NCBI RefSeq assembly: GCF_041228105.1
Contig: NZ_CP166097.1
Location: 1,426,001 to 1,490,000 of the forward strand
DNA: 64,000 nt
Direction of reading: 5' to 3'
From: Pectobacterium aroidearum
Lineage (GTDB): Bacteria > Pseudomonadota > Gammaproteobacteria > Enterobacterales > Enterobacteriaceae
The notes under the pieces: model-generated
Databases searched by the model: none
Told to the model about the DNA's origin: nothing
Seen by the model: the letters and a program-made list of their open reading frames with translations, nothing else
Program-made: the position numbers and the translations under genes
In this document: positions 30,940-39,327 of the stretch, piece by piece
Position numbering within the stretch: the stretch's first letter is position 1
Layout of the letters: each line of letters begins with the position of its first letter

Positions 30940-30966
30940 CATAGGGGGCTACGCCAGCCCCCTATG
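30940..30966. repeat. Perfect inverted repeat after the aldo/keto reductase
   Basis: CATAGGGGGCT (30940-30950) and AGCCCCCTATG (30956-30966) form an 11-bp stem with a five-base loop. No U-run follows, so it is a stable RNA hairpin rather than a classical terminator. It stands directly before the dispersed repeat. Confidence 0.8.
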
Positions 30967-30972
30967 AACCCC

Positions 30973-31207
30973 GGCTTTTTGGCGGGAATTATGCCGCTAA
31001 AGCGGTGCCTTCGTCGATATCTGGCTTAACGGACCGCTTGCGACACGTTTACTCGCCCCATAAATAATGAGGCTCGCCCTTCGGGCCAGCACACGTGCTG
31101 TTCAAAAACGTCTCTGACGTTTTTGTCCGACGTGGCGCAAGCTTTCGCCGCGTCCATGCGGCTCATCCTAAGCCCGCTATCACCTCAGCATAATTTTTTA
31201 CGCCGGA
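30973..31207 (+). repeat. Dispersed intergenic repeat, copy A
   Basis: This block of about 235 bp is collinear with 40643-40875. Shared landmarks in order are GGTGCCTTCG, TCGCCC.(A/T)(C/T)GGGCCAG, GTGCTGTTCAAAAACGTC, GACGTTTTTGTCCGACG, GCGTCCATG, and the end CCTCAGC followed by TTTTTTACGCCG. GTTCAAAAACGTC and GACGTTTTTG can fold into a hairpin. It fills most of the 400-base gap between the aldo/keto reductase and the EIIB gene. Confidence 0.88.
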
Positions 31208-31239
31208 TAACGGCAAAACCGTTGAGCGTCGTAACACTC

Positions 31240-31581
31240 TTAGTGTGCTTCTGCGCCATCATCCTCAAACCAGGCGGCCAGTTCGCGGCGTAGGTTATCT
31301 GACTGCGTACCGAAAATAGCCTGTACTTGATGACCGACGATGATCACACCGATAGCCCCCAGTTTTTGCAGGCTGTCGCTGTTGACCAGTCGCAGGCTGT
31401 GAACCTCAACCCGCAGGCGGGTGATGCAGGCATCCAGGCTGACGATATTTTCTTTGCCGCCAAAGGCGTTCACCAACTGCTGCAAATTCTCTTTATCTAG
31501 CGGTGAAGCGATTTCAATCTCGGTAATTTGCTTACCCAACATTGATGCGAACAATTTCCGAAAATTGTGAATCTTGCCCAT
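31240..31581 (-). CDS. Stand-alone PTS EIIB domain protein (glucose/sucrose type)
   Basis: The 113-residue protein is a single EIIB domain of the glucose superfamily. [31 protein letters not shown] contains the phospho-accepting Cys52, and [34 protein letters not shown] is the conserved C-terminal half. The usual membrane EIIC partner is absent. I start at ATG 31581, because GAGG lies eight bases before it. It lies 148 bases downstream of ganB on the same strand, so it may be read through from the gan operon. Whether it transfers phosphate to a transporter elsewhere or regulates is unknown. Confidence 0.85.
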   Translation of the reverse strand: MGKIHNFRKLFASMLGKQITEIEIASPLDKENLQQLVNAFGGKENIVSLDACITRLRVEVHSLRLVNSDSLQKLGAIGVIIVGHQVQAIFGTQSDNLRRELAAWFEDDGAEAH

Positions 31582-31738
31582 CGTAGTCACCTCGTCGTTT
31601 GTTTATCAGCGTGCATAGGATAATGCCGTTCACCTGACATTACTGTTAGGCGACACACGGTGATGAGGTTTCGTAGGAATACTTATCACCATGGCCGCCC
31701 CAGCTTTGTTGTGCTTAACCGGTAAGCAGGTGTGTTTA

Positions 31739-33796
31739 CTACAGCGTGCGGCGCAAGATCCGGCAGCCGTAGCCTGACAGCGTGATGGATCCTGACAGCG
31801 TGCTGCCGGTGGTCATTTCTTCGTAGGCGGCAGGCAGCGTAATGTGCTGCGGCGTCGCCGTGTAGTTCTGTACGAAGATAAACTCGTTTTCCCCGTCATC
31901 GCGACGATGAGCGACAATCCCGTAAGGCAGGTCAGTCGGTAGCGCGCGCGGTAGAGCCAGCGCCTGTATCAGCGTGGTGAAGAAATCGCGCTGAAAGGCG
32001 AGGTCGTTGCGTGAGGCGATGTAATAGGCCTGACCTTTGCCGTAATCATTGACCGTAACGGCCGGACGTCCGGCATAGAAATCGCTGTCATAGGTCGCCA
32101 GCGCTCGCGCGCCCTCAAGGTGAATCAGTTCGCACAGGTGTGTGACCTGATACGGGCCGACCAGACCTTGCTCGTTACCGCTCAGGCCGCTGATGCTGTT
32201 GCTTTCATGATCGTACAGCCCGTCGATTTCTTCCGCCCAAACTCCCATGATAGGACGAAGTGGGCCAGGGAAACCGTTCAGATGGCACAGATCGGTTTCG
32301 TTGACGACGCCAGACCAGTAGGTGGTGACGAAGCGGCCGCCCTGTTTGACGAAGGCATCGACGCGTTCGGCAAAGCCATCGCGTACCATGTAAAGCATCG
32401 GCGCAATCACGAGCTGATAGCCGCTGAGATCGACATCGGCGTTGATGATGTCCACCGCCACGCCCTGTTCCCAGAACGTACGATAATGTTCGGTAACGGT
32501 TTTTTCGTAGAACAGCCCAGCGTTGCGCGGCCCTTGAGCGTTATCCATCGCCCAGCGGCTTTCCCAGTCGAAAATGATGGCGACTTTGGCGTCAACCCGG
32601 CTACCGGCTACCGGAGCGAGTTTGTTGAGGATGTCACCCAGTTCCTGCACTTCACGCCCGACGCGGGTATCAATATGCCCGACATGATCGACGACAGCGC
32701 CGTGGAATTTCTCGACGGAACCGCGGCTCTTACGCCACTGGAAATATTGCACGGAGTCGGAACCGTGCGCGACGGCCTGAAGCGAAGACAGGATGTGCAT
32801 ACCCGGCTTTTTCAACTTGCTGATCGGCTGCCAGTTGGTCAGGCTTGGCGTTGACTCCATCAGGTAGAAGGGTTTTCCGCCTTTCAGCGTACGCATCAGG
32901 TCGTGATACATCGCGGTATAGGCACCCAGCGCACAGTCATCTTCCGCGTTATGCCACAGCGGATAGCTGTCCCAGGAGATGAAGTCGATCACCTTTGCCA
33001 ACTGCCAGTAGTCGTAATCATAGAAGTATTCCATGAAGTTCGTCGTGGTTGGCAGAGACGGATTTTCGGCTTTGAGCGGTGCGATTTCTGCGGCACAGAA
33101 ATCACTGACCTGTGAGGTGTTAAAGCGTTTCCAGTCCAGATTCAGGCCGTGAATCGACACCTCACCGATGGGCGAGGGCGGTTCTAGCTGTGACCAGTCG
33201 GTATAGGTGTGGCTCCAGAAGGTGCTCCACCATGCTTTATTCAGCGCGTCAATCGTACCGTAGCGGGCTTTCAGCCAGCTTTGGAAGGTGCTGCGACAGG
33301 TATCGCAGTGGCACTCGCCGCTGTATTCGTTGGAAATATGCCAACCGATCACCGCAGGATGGTGCGAGTAGCGTTTTGCCAACTGGGTGTTCATCTGTTT
33401 TACTTTTTCGCGATAATTCGGCGAGCTCAGGCAGTGATTGTGGCGACCGCCGTGCAGCGCCCGCACGCGATTGCTTCCCACGCGCAGCACGTCAGGGTAT
33501 TTCTGCGACAGCCAGGCCGGGCGCGCACCGCTGGGCGTTGCCAGAAAAACGAAGATGCCGTTGGCATACAGCGTGTCGAGGAGGCTGTCCAGCCAGCCAA
33601 ATTCGTAGCGGCCTTCTTCCGGCTCAAGCCCAGACCAACTGAAAATACCCACGGACATGACGTTGCACTGGGTCTGCTTCATCATTTCAATGTCTTTTTC
33701 CAGAACCTCTGGGTTGTCCAGCCATTGGTCAGGATTATAGTCAGCACCGTGTAGCAGAACAGGGACTTTGCTGCTTAGCGGGGGGAATTTGAACAT
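31739..33796 (-). CDS. ganB: Beta-galactosidase GanB (GH42)
   Basis: GanB splits galactose from galacto-oligosaccharides in the cytosol. The 685-residue protein has GH42 hallmarks: LLHGADYNPDQW, a TIM barrel with the acid/base Glu157 in HISNEYSGECHCDTC (also a metal-binding Cys cluster), the nucleophile Glu314 in FYLMESTPSLTNWQ, then the trimerisation and beta-sandwich domains. No signal peptide is present. AGGAGA precedes the ATG. It is the last clear gene of the gan operon, after ganA with a 285-base gap holding a repeat. Confidence 0.93.
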   Translation of the reverse strand: MFKFPPLSSKVPVLLHGADYNPDQWLDNPEVLEKDIEMMKQTQCNVMSVGIFSWSGLEPEEGRYEFGWLDSLLDTLYANGIFVFLATPSGARPAWLSQKYPDVLRVGSNRVRALHGGRHNHCLSSPNYREKVKQMNTQLAKRYSHHPAVIGWHISNEYSGECHCDTCRSTFQSWLKARYGTIDALNKAWWSTFWSHTYTDWSQLEPPSPIGEVSIHGLNLDWKRFNTSQVSDFCAAEIAPLKAENPSLPTTTNFMEYFYDYDYWQLAKVIDFISWDSYPLWHNAEDDCALGAYTAMYHDLMRTLKGGKPFYLMESTPSLTNWQPISKLKKPGMHILSSLQAVAHGSDSVQYFQWRKSRGSVEKFHGAVVDHVGHIDTRVGREVQELGDILNKLAPVAGSRVDAKVAIIFDWESRWAMDNAQGPRNAGLFYEKTVTEHYRTFWEQGVAVDIINADVDLSGYQLVIAPMLYMVRDGFAERVDAFVKQGGRFVTTYWSGVVNETDLCHLNGFPGPLRPIMGVWAEEIDGLYDHESNSISGLSGNEQGLVGPYQVTHLCELIHLEGARALATYDSDFYAGRPAVTVNDYGKGQAYYIASRNDLAFQRDFFTTLIQALALPRALPTDLPYGIVAHRRDDGENEFIFVQNYTATPQHITLPAAYEEMTTGSTLSGSITLSGYGCRILRRTL

Positions 33797-33879
33797 CGTT
33801 CTCTCCTAAACGGGTTGTCAACGTGTTGAATTCGGTTTACGTGTTCGAGAGTGCTTACACGGCGATGATGGGTAGATCG

Positions 33880-34020
33880 TAAAGACGCGGTGAATACATC
33901 CTTGTACGCTCGAGTTGCGCGGATATGAATCTCATCCCTGAGATTCACCCTTTCAGGGCCGTCGCAAGCGACGTTCAAAAACGTTCCTGACGTTTTTGTC
34001 CATGGCGCAAACGCTTTACT
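33880..34020 (+). repeat. Repeat-like block between ganA and ganB
   Basis: The block contains GAATCTCA/TGAGATTC (33927-33946) as an inverted repeat and GTTCAAAAACGTTCCTGACG then TTTTTGTCC (33973-34001), the same hairpin core as in repeat copies A and B, but its flanks differ. It lies inside the gan operon and would be transcribed. Confidence 0.65.
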
Positions 34021-34081
34021 CTTCTATCCCATTATCGCCGCTCTTGTTCAGTTAAACGGATTGTCACGTGTTGAATTCGAT

Positions 34082-35299
34082 TTACGGCTTAAAAGCTTTG
34101 ATAGAAGGCAGGACGTTGCCTTTGCAGTCGAACAGCGCCTGATTTTCTCGCGCGTTGCCTTCCTTCCATTCGTCATTGTTGTATTTCATACCTGCTTTCG
34201 TGGCCCAGGTTGCGCCAGGGGTTGGCAGCCAGATGGGCTCCCAATAGAAGATGCCTTTGCCGCGCTGATTGGGGACGTTGATGATGCTTTGCATCAGGTC
34301 GTGCAGGTAGTTGGCCTGACCCTGAACGGAGGCTGGATAGCCGCCCGCATCCAGCTCTTTTTGCTGGAAGCTGTTTTCCGCGTTATCGCAGTTTTCCAGC
34401 GTATAGGCATAGGCAGCTTCGACCACGATGATGTCTTTATTGTAGCGTTTGGTCACGTCGTTCATGTTGTACTGCAACGCGCTGATGGGGCCGTTCCAGT
34501 AGGTGTAGAACGAGGCACCGATGACATCGAACGGAACATTGCGTTTGACGATTTCATCGAACCACCAGATAAAGGTGTCGTTTTTGGTGCCTTCTGCCAG
34601 ATGCAGCATGATTTTGACGTTGTTCGAACCTTGTACGTCCTTAACACCCTGAATACCGGCTTTCAGCAGCGCCGCGAGGCGATCGAACTCGCCGCCACCC
34701 TGACCCCAGCTTTTTCCTTCCGGCCACAACATGCCGCCGTTCAGTTCGTTACCGATTTGCACCATATCCGGCATGATGCCTGCTTTCTGGAATTCGCTAA
34801 TCGTGGCTTTAGTGAAGTCATGTACGGCCGTGGTGAGCTTTGCCATGTCTAGGCCAGACCAGGCTTTAGGCTTGTTTTGGTGAGCCGGATCGGTCCAGAA
34901 ATCGCTGTAGTGGAAATCCAGCAGCACTTTCATACCGTTCGCTTTGGCGCGTTTAGCCAGCGCCAGCGTAGTGGCCAGATCGTTGTTACCGCCGCCGTAG
35001 GCGTTGCCCGCTGCATCTTTCGGATCGTTCCAGATGCGCAGGCGAATATAGTTAATCCCATTCTCTTTCAGAATCAGCATGGCGTCTTTCTGTTTGCCAT
35101 TCTCGTCATAAAATTTTCCGCCGTGCTTTTCCACCTCATTCAGCATGGAAATATCCGCGCCTTTAATGAAGTCGGCAGGGACGTTCGTCAACTTATTGAT
35201 CGTCACATTCTCTGCGGCATACAGGGTTTGCGGCAGGGAGAAGGTCAACAGGCCAGTTGCCAGCATGGCGGCCATCAGTACGCGTTTTTTCATTTTCAT
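34082..35299 (-). CDS. ganA: Arabinogalactan endo-beta-1,4-galactanase GanA (GH53)
   Basis: GanA cuts the beta-1,4-galactan side chains of pectin. The 405-residue protein has a signal peptide (MKMKKRVLMAAMLATGLLTF to about residue 29, AAEN), so it is periplasmic or exported. GH53 residues are Glu185 in VQIGNELNGGMLW (acid/base) and Glu294 in IIVVEAAYAYT (nucleophile). FIKGADISMLNEVEKHGGKFYDENG is the family N-terminus. AGGA lies seven bases before the ATG. It follows ganG in the operon. Confidence 0.95.
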   Translation of the reverse strand: MKMKKRVLMAAMLATGLLTFSLPQTLYAAENVTINKLTNVPADFIKGADISMLNEVEKHGGKFYDENGKQKDAMLILKENGINYIRLRIWNDPKDAAGNAYGGGNNDLATTLALAKRAKANGMKVLLDFHYSDFWTDPAHQNKPKAWSGLDMAKLTTAVHDFTKATISEFQKAGIMPDMVQIGNELNGGMLWPEGKSWGQGGGEFDRLAALLKAGIQGVKDVQGSNNVKIMLHLAEGTKNDTFIWWFDEIVKRNVPFDVIGASFYTYWNGPISALQYNMNDVTKRYNKDIIVVEAAYAYTLENCDNAENSFQQKELDAGGYPASVQGQANYLHDLMQSIINVPNQRGKGIFYWEPIWLPTPGATWATKAGMKYNNDEWKEGNARENQALFDCKGNVLPSIKAFKP

Positions 35300-35335
35300 T
35301 TTACGTTCCTGGAATTAGGTACAGATGTTGAATGA

Positions 35336-36184
35336 TTACCCTTTGGTTCCGCCTGACGTCAGGCCGGAGACAAAGTACTTTTGCAATGAAAGATAAAGAA
35401 TGGCGACCGGCACCGCGATCAGCACGGCTCCCGCGGCATAGGTGGTGTAGCTGGCTCCCATTTTCTGTGCGACCAGGTTGTACAGCCCGATGGGAAGCGT
35501 GTACTGATCCGGCGTGCGCAGAATGGTGCTGGAGAGAATGAAATCGCCCAGCGGACCGGTAAACGAGAACAGGGCAATTACTGCGATGATCGGTTTGGAC
35601 AGCGGCATAATGATCTCGATGAAGATGCGGAAATTGCCTGCGCCGTCCATACGCGCGGACTCATCCAGATCCTTCGGAATAGCATCGAGATAGCCTTTCA
35701 TCAGATAGGTGTTCATCGGGATCATGCCGCCGACGTAAACCAGCACCAGCGCAATATGGCTGTTCACCAGCCCCAGCATCTGTGCCAGCACGAAGATGGC
35801 GATCAGCGCGGAGAACTGCGGGATCATCTGCAACAGCAGAAACAGCATCAGCCCGTTCTGGCGGCCGCGAAAGCGGAAGCGAGAGAACGAATACGCGGTG
35901 AAACTGACGCTGATGAGCGTCAGAATCATGGTCAGGAAGCTGATTTTCATCGAATTCCAGTACCAGGCGGCGTAGTCAATCTGGCCGTTAAACAACTCCT
36001 CATAGTGAATAAAGGAGAAGTTATCCGGAATGATTGAGGTGTTGAGCAGGCTGCTGCCGGGATTCAACGACGCGCCTACCGTCCAGATCAGCGGATAAAT
36101 AATGATGATGGCCACTATCGTCAGCAGCAGGTAGGTCAGGCTGAGTTTGATAAAATTCTGGCGTTTAACGCTGTGTTTTTTCAT
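35336..36184 (-). CDS. ganG: Galacto-oligosaccharide ABC transporter permease GanG
   Basis: This 282-residue protein is a MalG-type permease with six membrane segments. LMKGYLDAIPKDLDESARMDGAGNFRIFIEIIMPLSKPIIAVIAL is the EAA loop that docks to the ATPase, and it ends YFVSGLTSGGTKG, as in MalG. It pairs with GanF in the inner membrane. AGGA lies nine bases before its ATG; it starts 13 bases after ganF. Confidence 0.93.
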   Translation of the reverse strand: MKKHSVKRQNFIKLSLTYLLLTIVAIIIIYPLIWTVGASLNPGSSLLNTSIIPDNFSFIHYEELFNGQIDYAAWYWNSMKISFLTMILTLISVSFTAYSFSRFRFRGRQNGLMLFLLLQMIPQFSALIAIFVLAQMLGLVNSHIALVLVYVGGMIPMNTYLMKGYLDAIPKDLDESARMDGAGNFRIFIEIIMPLSKPIIAVIALFSFTGPLGDFILSSTILRTPDQYTLPIGLYNLVAQKMGASYTTYAAGAVLIAVPVAILYLSLQKYFVSGLTSGGTKG

Positions 36185-36196
36185 CTTCGCGCTTTC

Positions 36197-37501
36197 CTAG
36201 GCCATGTTGTCTTGTTTAAAGGAATTGGTGGCGCGGAACTGCCACAGCGCGATTCCCACGACAAAGATCGACAGCAGAATGGTGATACTGGCCGCGATCG
36301 CATATTGGGAAGAAGACATGGTCAGCTTATAAATCCAGGACACCAGAATATCCGTCCCGCCTGCGTTGGAACCGATTACCGCCGGTCCCCCGTTGTTGAA
36401 CAGATAGATGATGTTGAAATTATTAAAGTTGAACGTGTACTGCGTGATGATGATCGGCGCAATGGAGTAGAGCACCAGCGGCAGCGTAATAGTGGTCAGC
36501 TTGTACCAACTGCTGGCTCCGTCAATCGTTGCGGCTTCGTACAAGTCGTCAGGAATAGCCTGTAATACGCCAGTCGTCATGGCGAACACAAACGGGAAAC
36601 CTAACCACGTTTGCATCAGAATCAGCGCGGTCTTGGTCCAGAACGGATCGGTCATCCACGCCTTAGGCTCAATCCCGAGCGCGGCCAGAATGCCGTTATT
36701 AATCACGCCAAACGTTTCGTTAAACATCCCCGCGAAGACCAGAATGGTGACGAAACCCGGTACTGCCCACGGCAGGATCAGGATGGTGCGGATTAGCGGT
36801 TTGAAACGCAGTCCTTTTTGGTTCACCAGAATCGCCAGCAGGATGCCCACGGCACACTGGAGCGTGGTCGCAATCAGCGTCCAAATGACCGTCCATTGCA
36901 GAACGTCAAAGAACGTTGAGCGCCAGAGGTCGAGCCGGAAGATGTTGATAAAGTTCTTCATTCCGACCCAGTCGACCAGCTTGGCAGGCGGCGTGTGGTA
37001 GAGATCGTAATTGGTAAAGGCAATGGAGAAACCGAAAATAATCGGGAACACCACAACAAATACCAGCAGGATAAAGCCGGGCGTGATCATCAGATAAGGG
37101 AAGCCTTCGCTCAGCAGCATCTGATATTGCTTCTTCACGCTGTTCAGCGGCAGGCCTTTATCACGTCTGGTGCCGCACACATAGGCATCGCGCAGGCTGC
37201 AATAGTAAACGCCGATGCCGAAGGCGGCGACGATCAGACTGATAATGCCTTTTGCCAGCAGAAAAATAGAGTGATCGCGCGGCAGCTCGGTGCCCAGCGT
37301 AATCAGCCCCCACGTGCCGTCCCGCAGGAAATCATGGAATACGCTGATAAAGCAGACCATGACGATAAAGAAAAACGCGCCTTTGACGATCTGGCGGTTA
37401 TAAATCTGCCCAAGGCCGGGGACGAGTGCCAGCAATAGCGCTGTTCTGGCATGGCGACGTCCTCTCTCTTGTGGCGCAAGGCCGCTGGCGTTGACGGTCA
37501 C
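36197..37501 (-). CDS. ganF: Galacto-oligosaccharide ABC transporter permease GanF
   Basis: The protein, about 434 residues, is a MalF-type permease with an N-terminal extension and about eight membrane segments. QAIPDDLYEAATIDGASSWYKLTTITLPLVL is the EAA loop. I prefer the GTG start at 37501 (MTVNASGLAPQERG), because GGAGG lies five bases upstream; an ATG-start frame of up to 15 more residues runs back into the ganE-ganF hairpin. With GanG it forms the membrane channel. It is separated from ganE by about 100 bases containing a hairpin. Confidence 0.9.
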   Translation of the reverse strand: MTVNASGLAPQERGRRHARTALLLALVPGLGQIYNRQIVKGAFFFIVMVCFISVFHDFLRDGTWGLITLGTELPRDHSIFLLAKGIISLIVAAFGIGVYYCSLRDAYVCGTRRDKGLPLNSVKKQYQMLLSEGFPYLMITPGFILLVFVVVFPIIFGFSIAFTNYDLYHTPPAKLVDWVGMKNFINIFRLDLWRSTFFDVLQWTVIWTLIATTLQCAVGILLAILVNQKGLRFKPLIRTILILPWAVPGFVTILVFAGMFNETFGVINNGILAALGIEPKAWMTDPFWTKTALILMQTWLGFPFVFAMTTGVLQAIPDDLYEAATIDGASSWYKLTTITLPLVLYSIAPIIITQYTFNFNNFNIIYLFNNGGPAVIGSNAGGTDILVSWIYKLTMSSSQYAIAASITILLSIFVVGIALWQFRATNSFKQDNMA

Positions 37502-37522
37502 ATCTACCTCCATTTTCTTAAA

Positions 37523-37581
37523 AACATGGGTATCCCCACACCCCAAAATTTATTCGGAGAGAAACAAGGGGAGCCCATGTT
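37523..37581 (-). promoter_or_regulatory. Intercistronic hairpin between ganE and ganF
   Basis: AACATGGG (37523-37530) pairs with CCCATGTT (37574-37581), and TCCCC (37533-37537) with GGGGA (37568-37572). There is no U-run after it. It may protect the upstream binding-protein message from 3' decay, as REP sequences do between malE and malF in E. coli; this is inferred from position only. Confidence 0.65.
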
Positions 37582-37602
37582 GACGCACGGTGATGCGGTG
37601 GT

Positions 37603-38838
37603 TTACTGGTTACTGTGGTTGGCTTCGATCTGCATTTTTATGACTTTCACGGCGGATTCCAGCGCCGCTTTGGTGTCCTGTTTGCCCGTCACGCTCAGTT
37701 GCAGCGCGCTGTTGGCTGGCGTCCAGACTTCCTGCATTTCCGGTACGCTCGGCATAGGGACGGCATAACCAGACTGGATTGCAACAGCACGGGATTTTTC
37801 GTCATCTTTAATCAGCGGATCGTCAACCAGTGCGGCGATCGGTGGGATTTCACCGGTCAACTGGAAGCGAACTTTGGCGTATTCCGGCTGATTGATGAAC
37901 TCAATGAATTTTTGTGCCAGCTCTTTGTTTTTGGAGTAGGTGGAAATGCTGTAGCCTTTCACACCCAGCAGTGAACGTGGATGCTCGCCGTTTGGCAGCA
38001 GCGGCAGTGGCGCCACGCCGTAATTTACGCCAGCGTTCTTGTAGGGTTGGAATGCCCACGGGCCGGTAATCACCGCCGCGGCTTTTTTCTCGGTAAACAG
38101 GGAATCGATGGCGTTAGCGCCGGTTTCGCCGACGATGCCCGGTGGGAACAGGCCATCAGCGTAGAATTTCTTGATGTAGTTCACGGCATCGATGGTGGCT
38201 TGTTTATCCAGACCGATGTCTTTGACATTCGGTGAACCGTTGCTGTTCTGGCCGAAAATGTAGCCACCCATCCCAGCGATGACGCCATAGGCGTAATAAA
38301 TCTCGTCAAATTTTGCCAGCAGACCGTAGCGACCTTCGGCTCGTTGCTGCTTGGAGAAGGTAAACAGATCGTCGAATTTTTCCGGCGGCTGTGGCATCAG
38401 GTCTTTGTTGTACACCAGCACGGTGGTTTCAACGGCTTTTGGCACGCCATACAGCTTACCGTTATAGGTTTGCGCTTCTAGTGCGGGTTTGGTGAAAGTC
38501 GACAGGAACGTCTGATCCAGTTTCAGTTCGCTAATCAATCCTTGAACCACGGCGGTGCCAACCTGATCGTGTGGCATCACAATCACATCCGGGCCGATAC
38601 CTGCCGGGCCGTCCAGACGGAGTTTCTCAATTTGCTGAGCGTAAGGTGTTTCCAGCACTTTGATTTTGACATTATTTTGTTTTTCAAAGGCTTTGATCGC
38701 ATCGGCGATGCCGTCAGATTTCTTGATATCTTCCCATACCAGAAGCTCTTTGTCGGCCGCCAGCGCTGATTTGCTGAGTACGCCGGTGATACCCAGTGAA
38801 ATCATAATGACGGTGGTCAGTGTTTTCATTTTCATCAT
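37603..38838 (-). CDS. ganE: Galacto-oligosaccharide-binding periplasmic protein GanE (MalE-like)
   Basis: The 411-residue extracellular solute-binding protein has a signal peptide (TLTTVIMISLGITGVLSKSALA, cleaved about residue 27) and MalE-type blocks: ELLVWEDIKKSDGIADAIKAFEKQNNVKIKV, GPDVIVMPHDQVGTAVVQGLI, YGVPKAVETTVLVYNKDL and FTEKKAAAVITGPWAF. It captures oligogalactosides in the periplasm. It is the first gene of the ganEFGAB operon. Two ATGs in tandem (38838 and 38835) follow GAGGAC. Confidence 0.93.
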   Translation of the reverse strand: MMKMKTLTTVIMISLGITGVLSKSALAADKELLVWEDIKKSDGIADAIKAFEKQNNVKIKVLETPYAQQIEKLRLDGPAGIGPDVIVMPHDQVGTAVVQGLISELKLDQTFLSTFTKPALEAQTYNGKLYGVPKAVETTVLVYNKDLMPQPPEKFDDLFTFSKQQRAEGRYGLLAKFDEIYYAYGVIAGMGGYIFGQNSNGSPNVKDIGLDKQATIDAVNYIKKFYADGLFPPGIVGETGANAIDSLFTEKKAAAVITGPWAFQPYKNAGVNYGVAPLPLLPNGEHPRSLLGVKGYSISTYSKNKELAQKFIEFINQPEYAKVRFQLTGEIPPIAALVDDPLIKDDEKSRAVAIQSGYAVPMPSVPEMQEVWTPANSALQLSVTGKQDTKAALESAVKVIKMQIEANHSNQ

Positions 38839-38928
38839 TAGTCCTCAAAGCCCTGGTGGGCCCATCATGGTAAGAAATCGTCGCGTACTGTTCTCTTTTG
38901 CCCTTTTTGCCGCCTCTATGCGGTGTTG

Positions 38929-38942
38929 GTGTAACGTTACAC
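38929..38942. promoter_or_regulatory. Palindrome GTGTAACGTTACAC (short operator-like site)
   Basis: A perfect 14-bp palindrome 87 bases before the ganE start. It has both GTGTAAC and GTTACAC half-sites of the GalR-type operator, but two central bases are missing compared with the 16-bp consensus. Confidence 0.65.
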
Positions 38943-39048
38943 TGCACGGCAATACAAAACAGGAAACGAGGCATCTGACGGTACGCGTTTTCTGGTTATC
39001 GTCTCTGTATAGCGGTTGGCGCTTTATTGCGCGTTTTCCGCAATGTAG

Positions 39049-39063
39049 GGTAACGGTTACACC
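39049..39063. promoter_or_regulatory. Operator-like site GGTAACGGTTACACC
   Basis: GGTAAC and GTTACACC half-sites are separated by one base, one less than in a standard GalR operator. It lies between the 38929 palindrome and the perfect site at 39153. Confidence 0.55.
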
Positions 39064-39119
39064 AGTTGCGATTACATTAAGCAGAGTGCGCCACGTCTGC
39101 CAGCGAAACATGTAAAGGC

Positions 39120-39135
39120 TGTGATCTCATGCACA
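39120..39135. promoter_or_regulatory. CRP-like site TGTGATCTCATGCACA
   Basis: The site matches the CRP pattern TGTGA-N6-TCACA in 9 of 10 specified bases. It lies between divergent ganE and ganC, next to the GalR-type operator, which suits catabolite control of sugar uptake. Binding is inferred. Confidence 0.65.
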
Positions 39136-39152
39136 AAAGTAACCCCCTGTTT

Positions 39153-39168
39153 GTGCAAACGGTTACAC
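39153..39168. promoter_or_regulatory. GalR-type operator GTGCAAACGGTTACAC
   Basis: Exact match to the published GalR/GalS operator consensus GTGNAANCGNTTNCAC. It lies 160 bases before ganC and about 315 before ganE. The encoded regulator at 42772 is a GalR homologue and the likely binder. Confidence 0.75.
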
Positions 39169-39327
39169 CATGCTGTTATATTGGGATTATGACCAGCGTG
39201 CAGGTCAGCCTGGACGGATGCGGACGCGTCTGGAAGGGCTGCCGAGCCATTTTGAGTCGACGGGTTCCAGGCCATCGCGACTCAACGCTTATATCCTGAA
39301 AAGCAAAATTATCAAGAGGTTACCGTT

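Larger units (their letters stand above)
38839..39327. promoter_or_regulatory. Divergent control region between ganE and ganC
   Basis: The 489 bases between the two divergent start codons hold no gene I can support. They contain three GTTACAC-type operators (38929, 39049, 39153) and a CRP-like site (39120), annotated separately. Both the ganEFGAB operon and ganC are probably controlled from here. Confidence 0.8.

Noticed and set aside
32120..32854. Plus-strand open frame of 244 codons over ganB
   Set aside because: Antisense shadow of the GH42 gene.
34061..34852. Plus-strand open frame of 263 codons over ganA
   Set aside because: Antisense shadow of ganA; no start signal and no recognisable domain.
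38660..39115. Plus-strand open frame of 151 codons over the ganE start region
   Set aside because: It overlaps ganE antisense and crosses the operators; no family resemblance.
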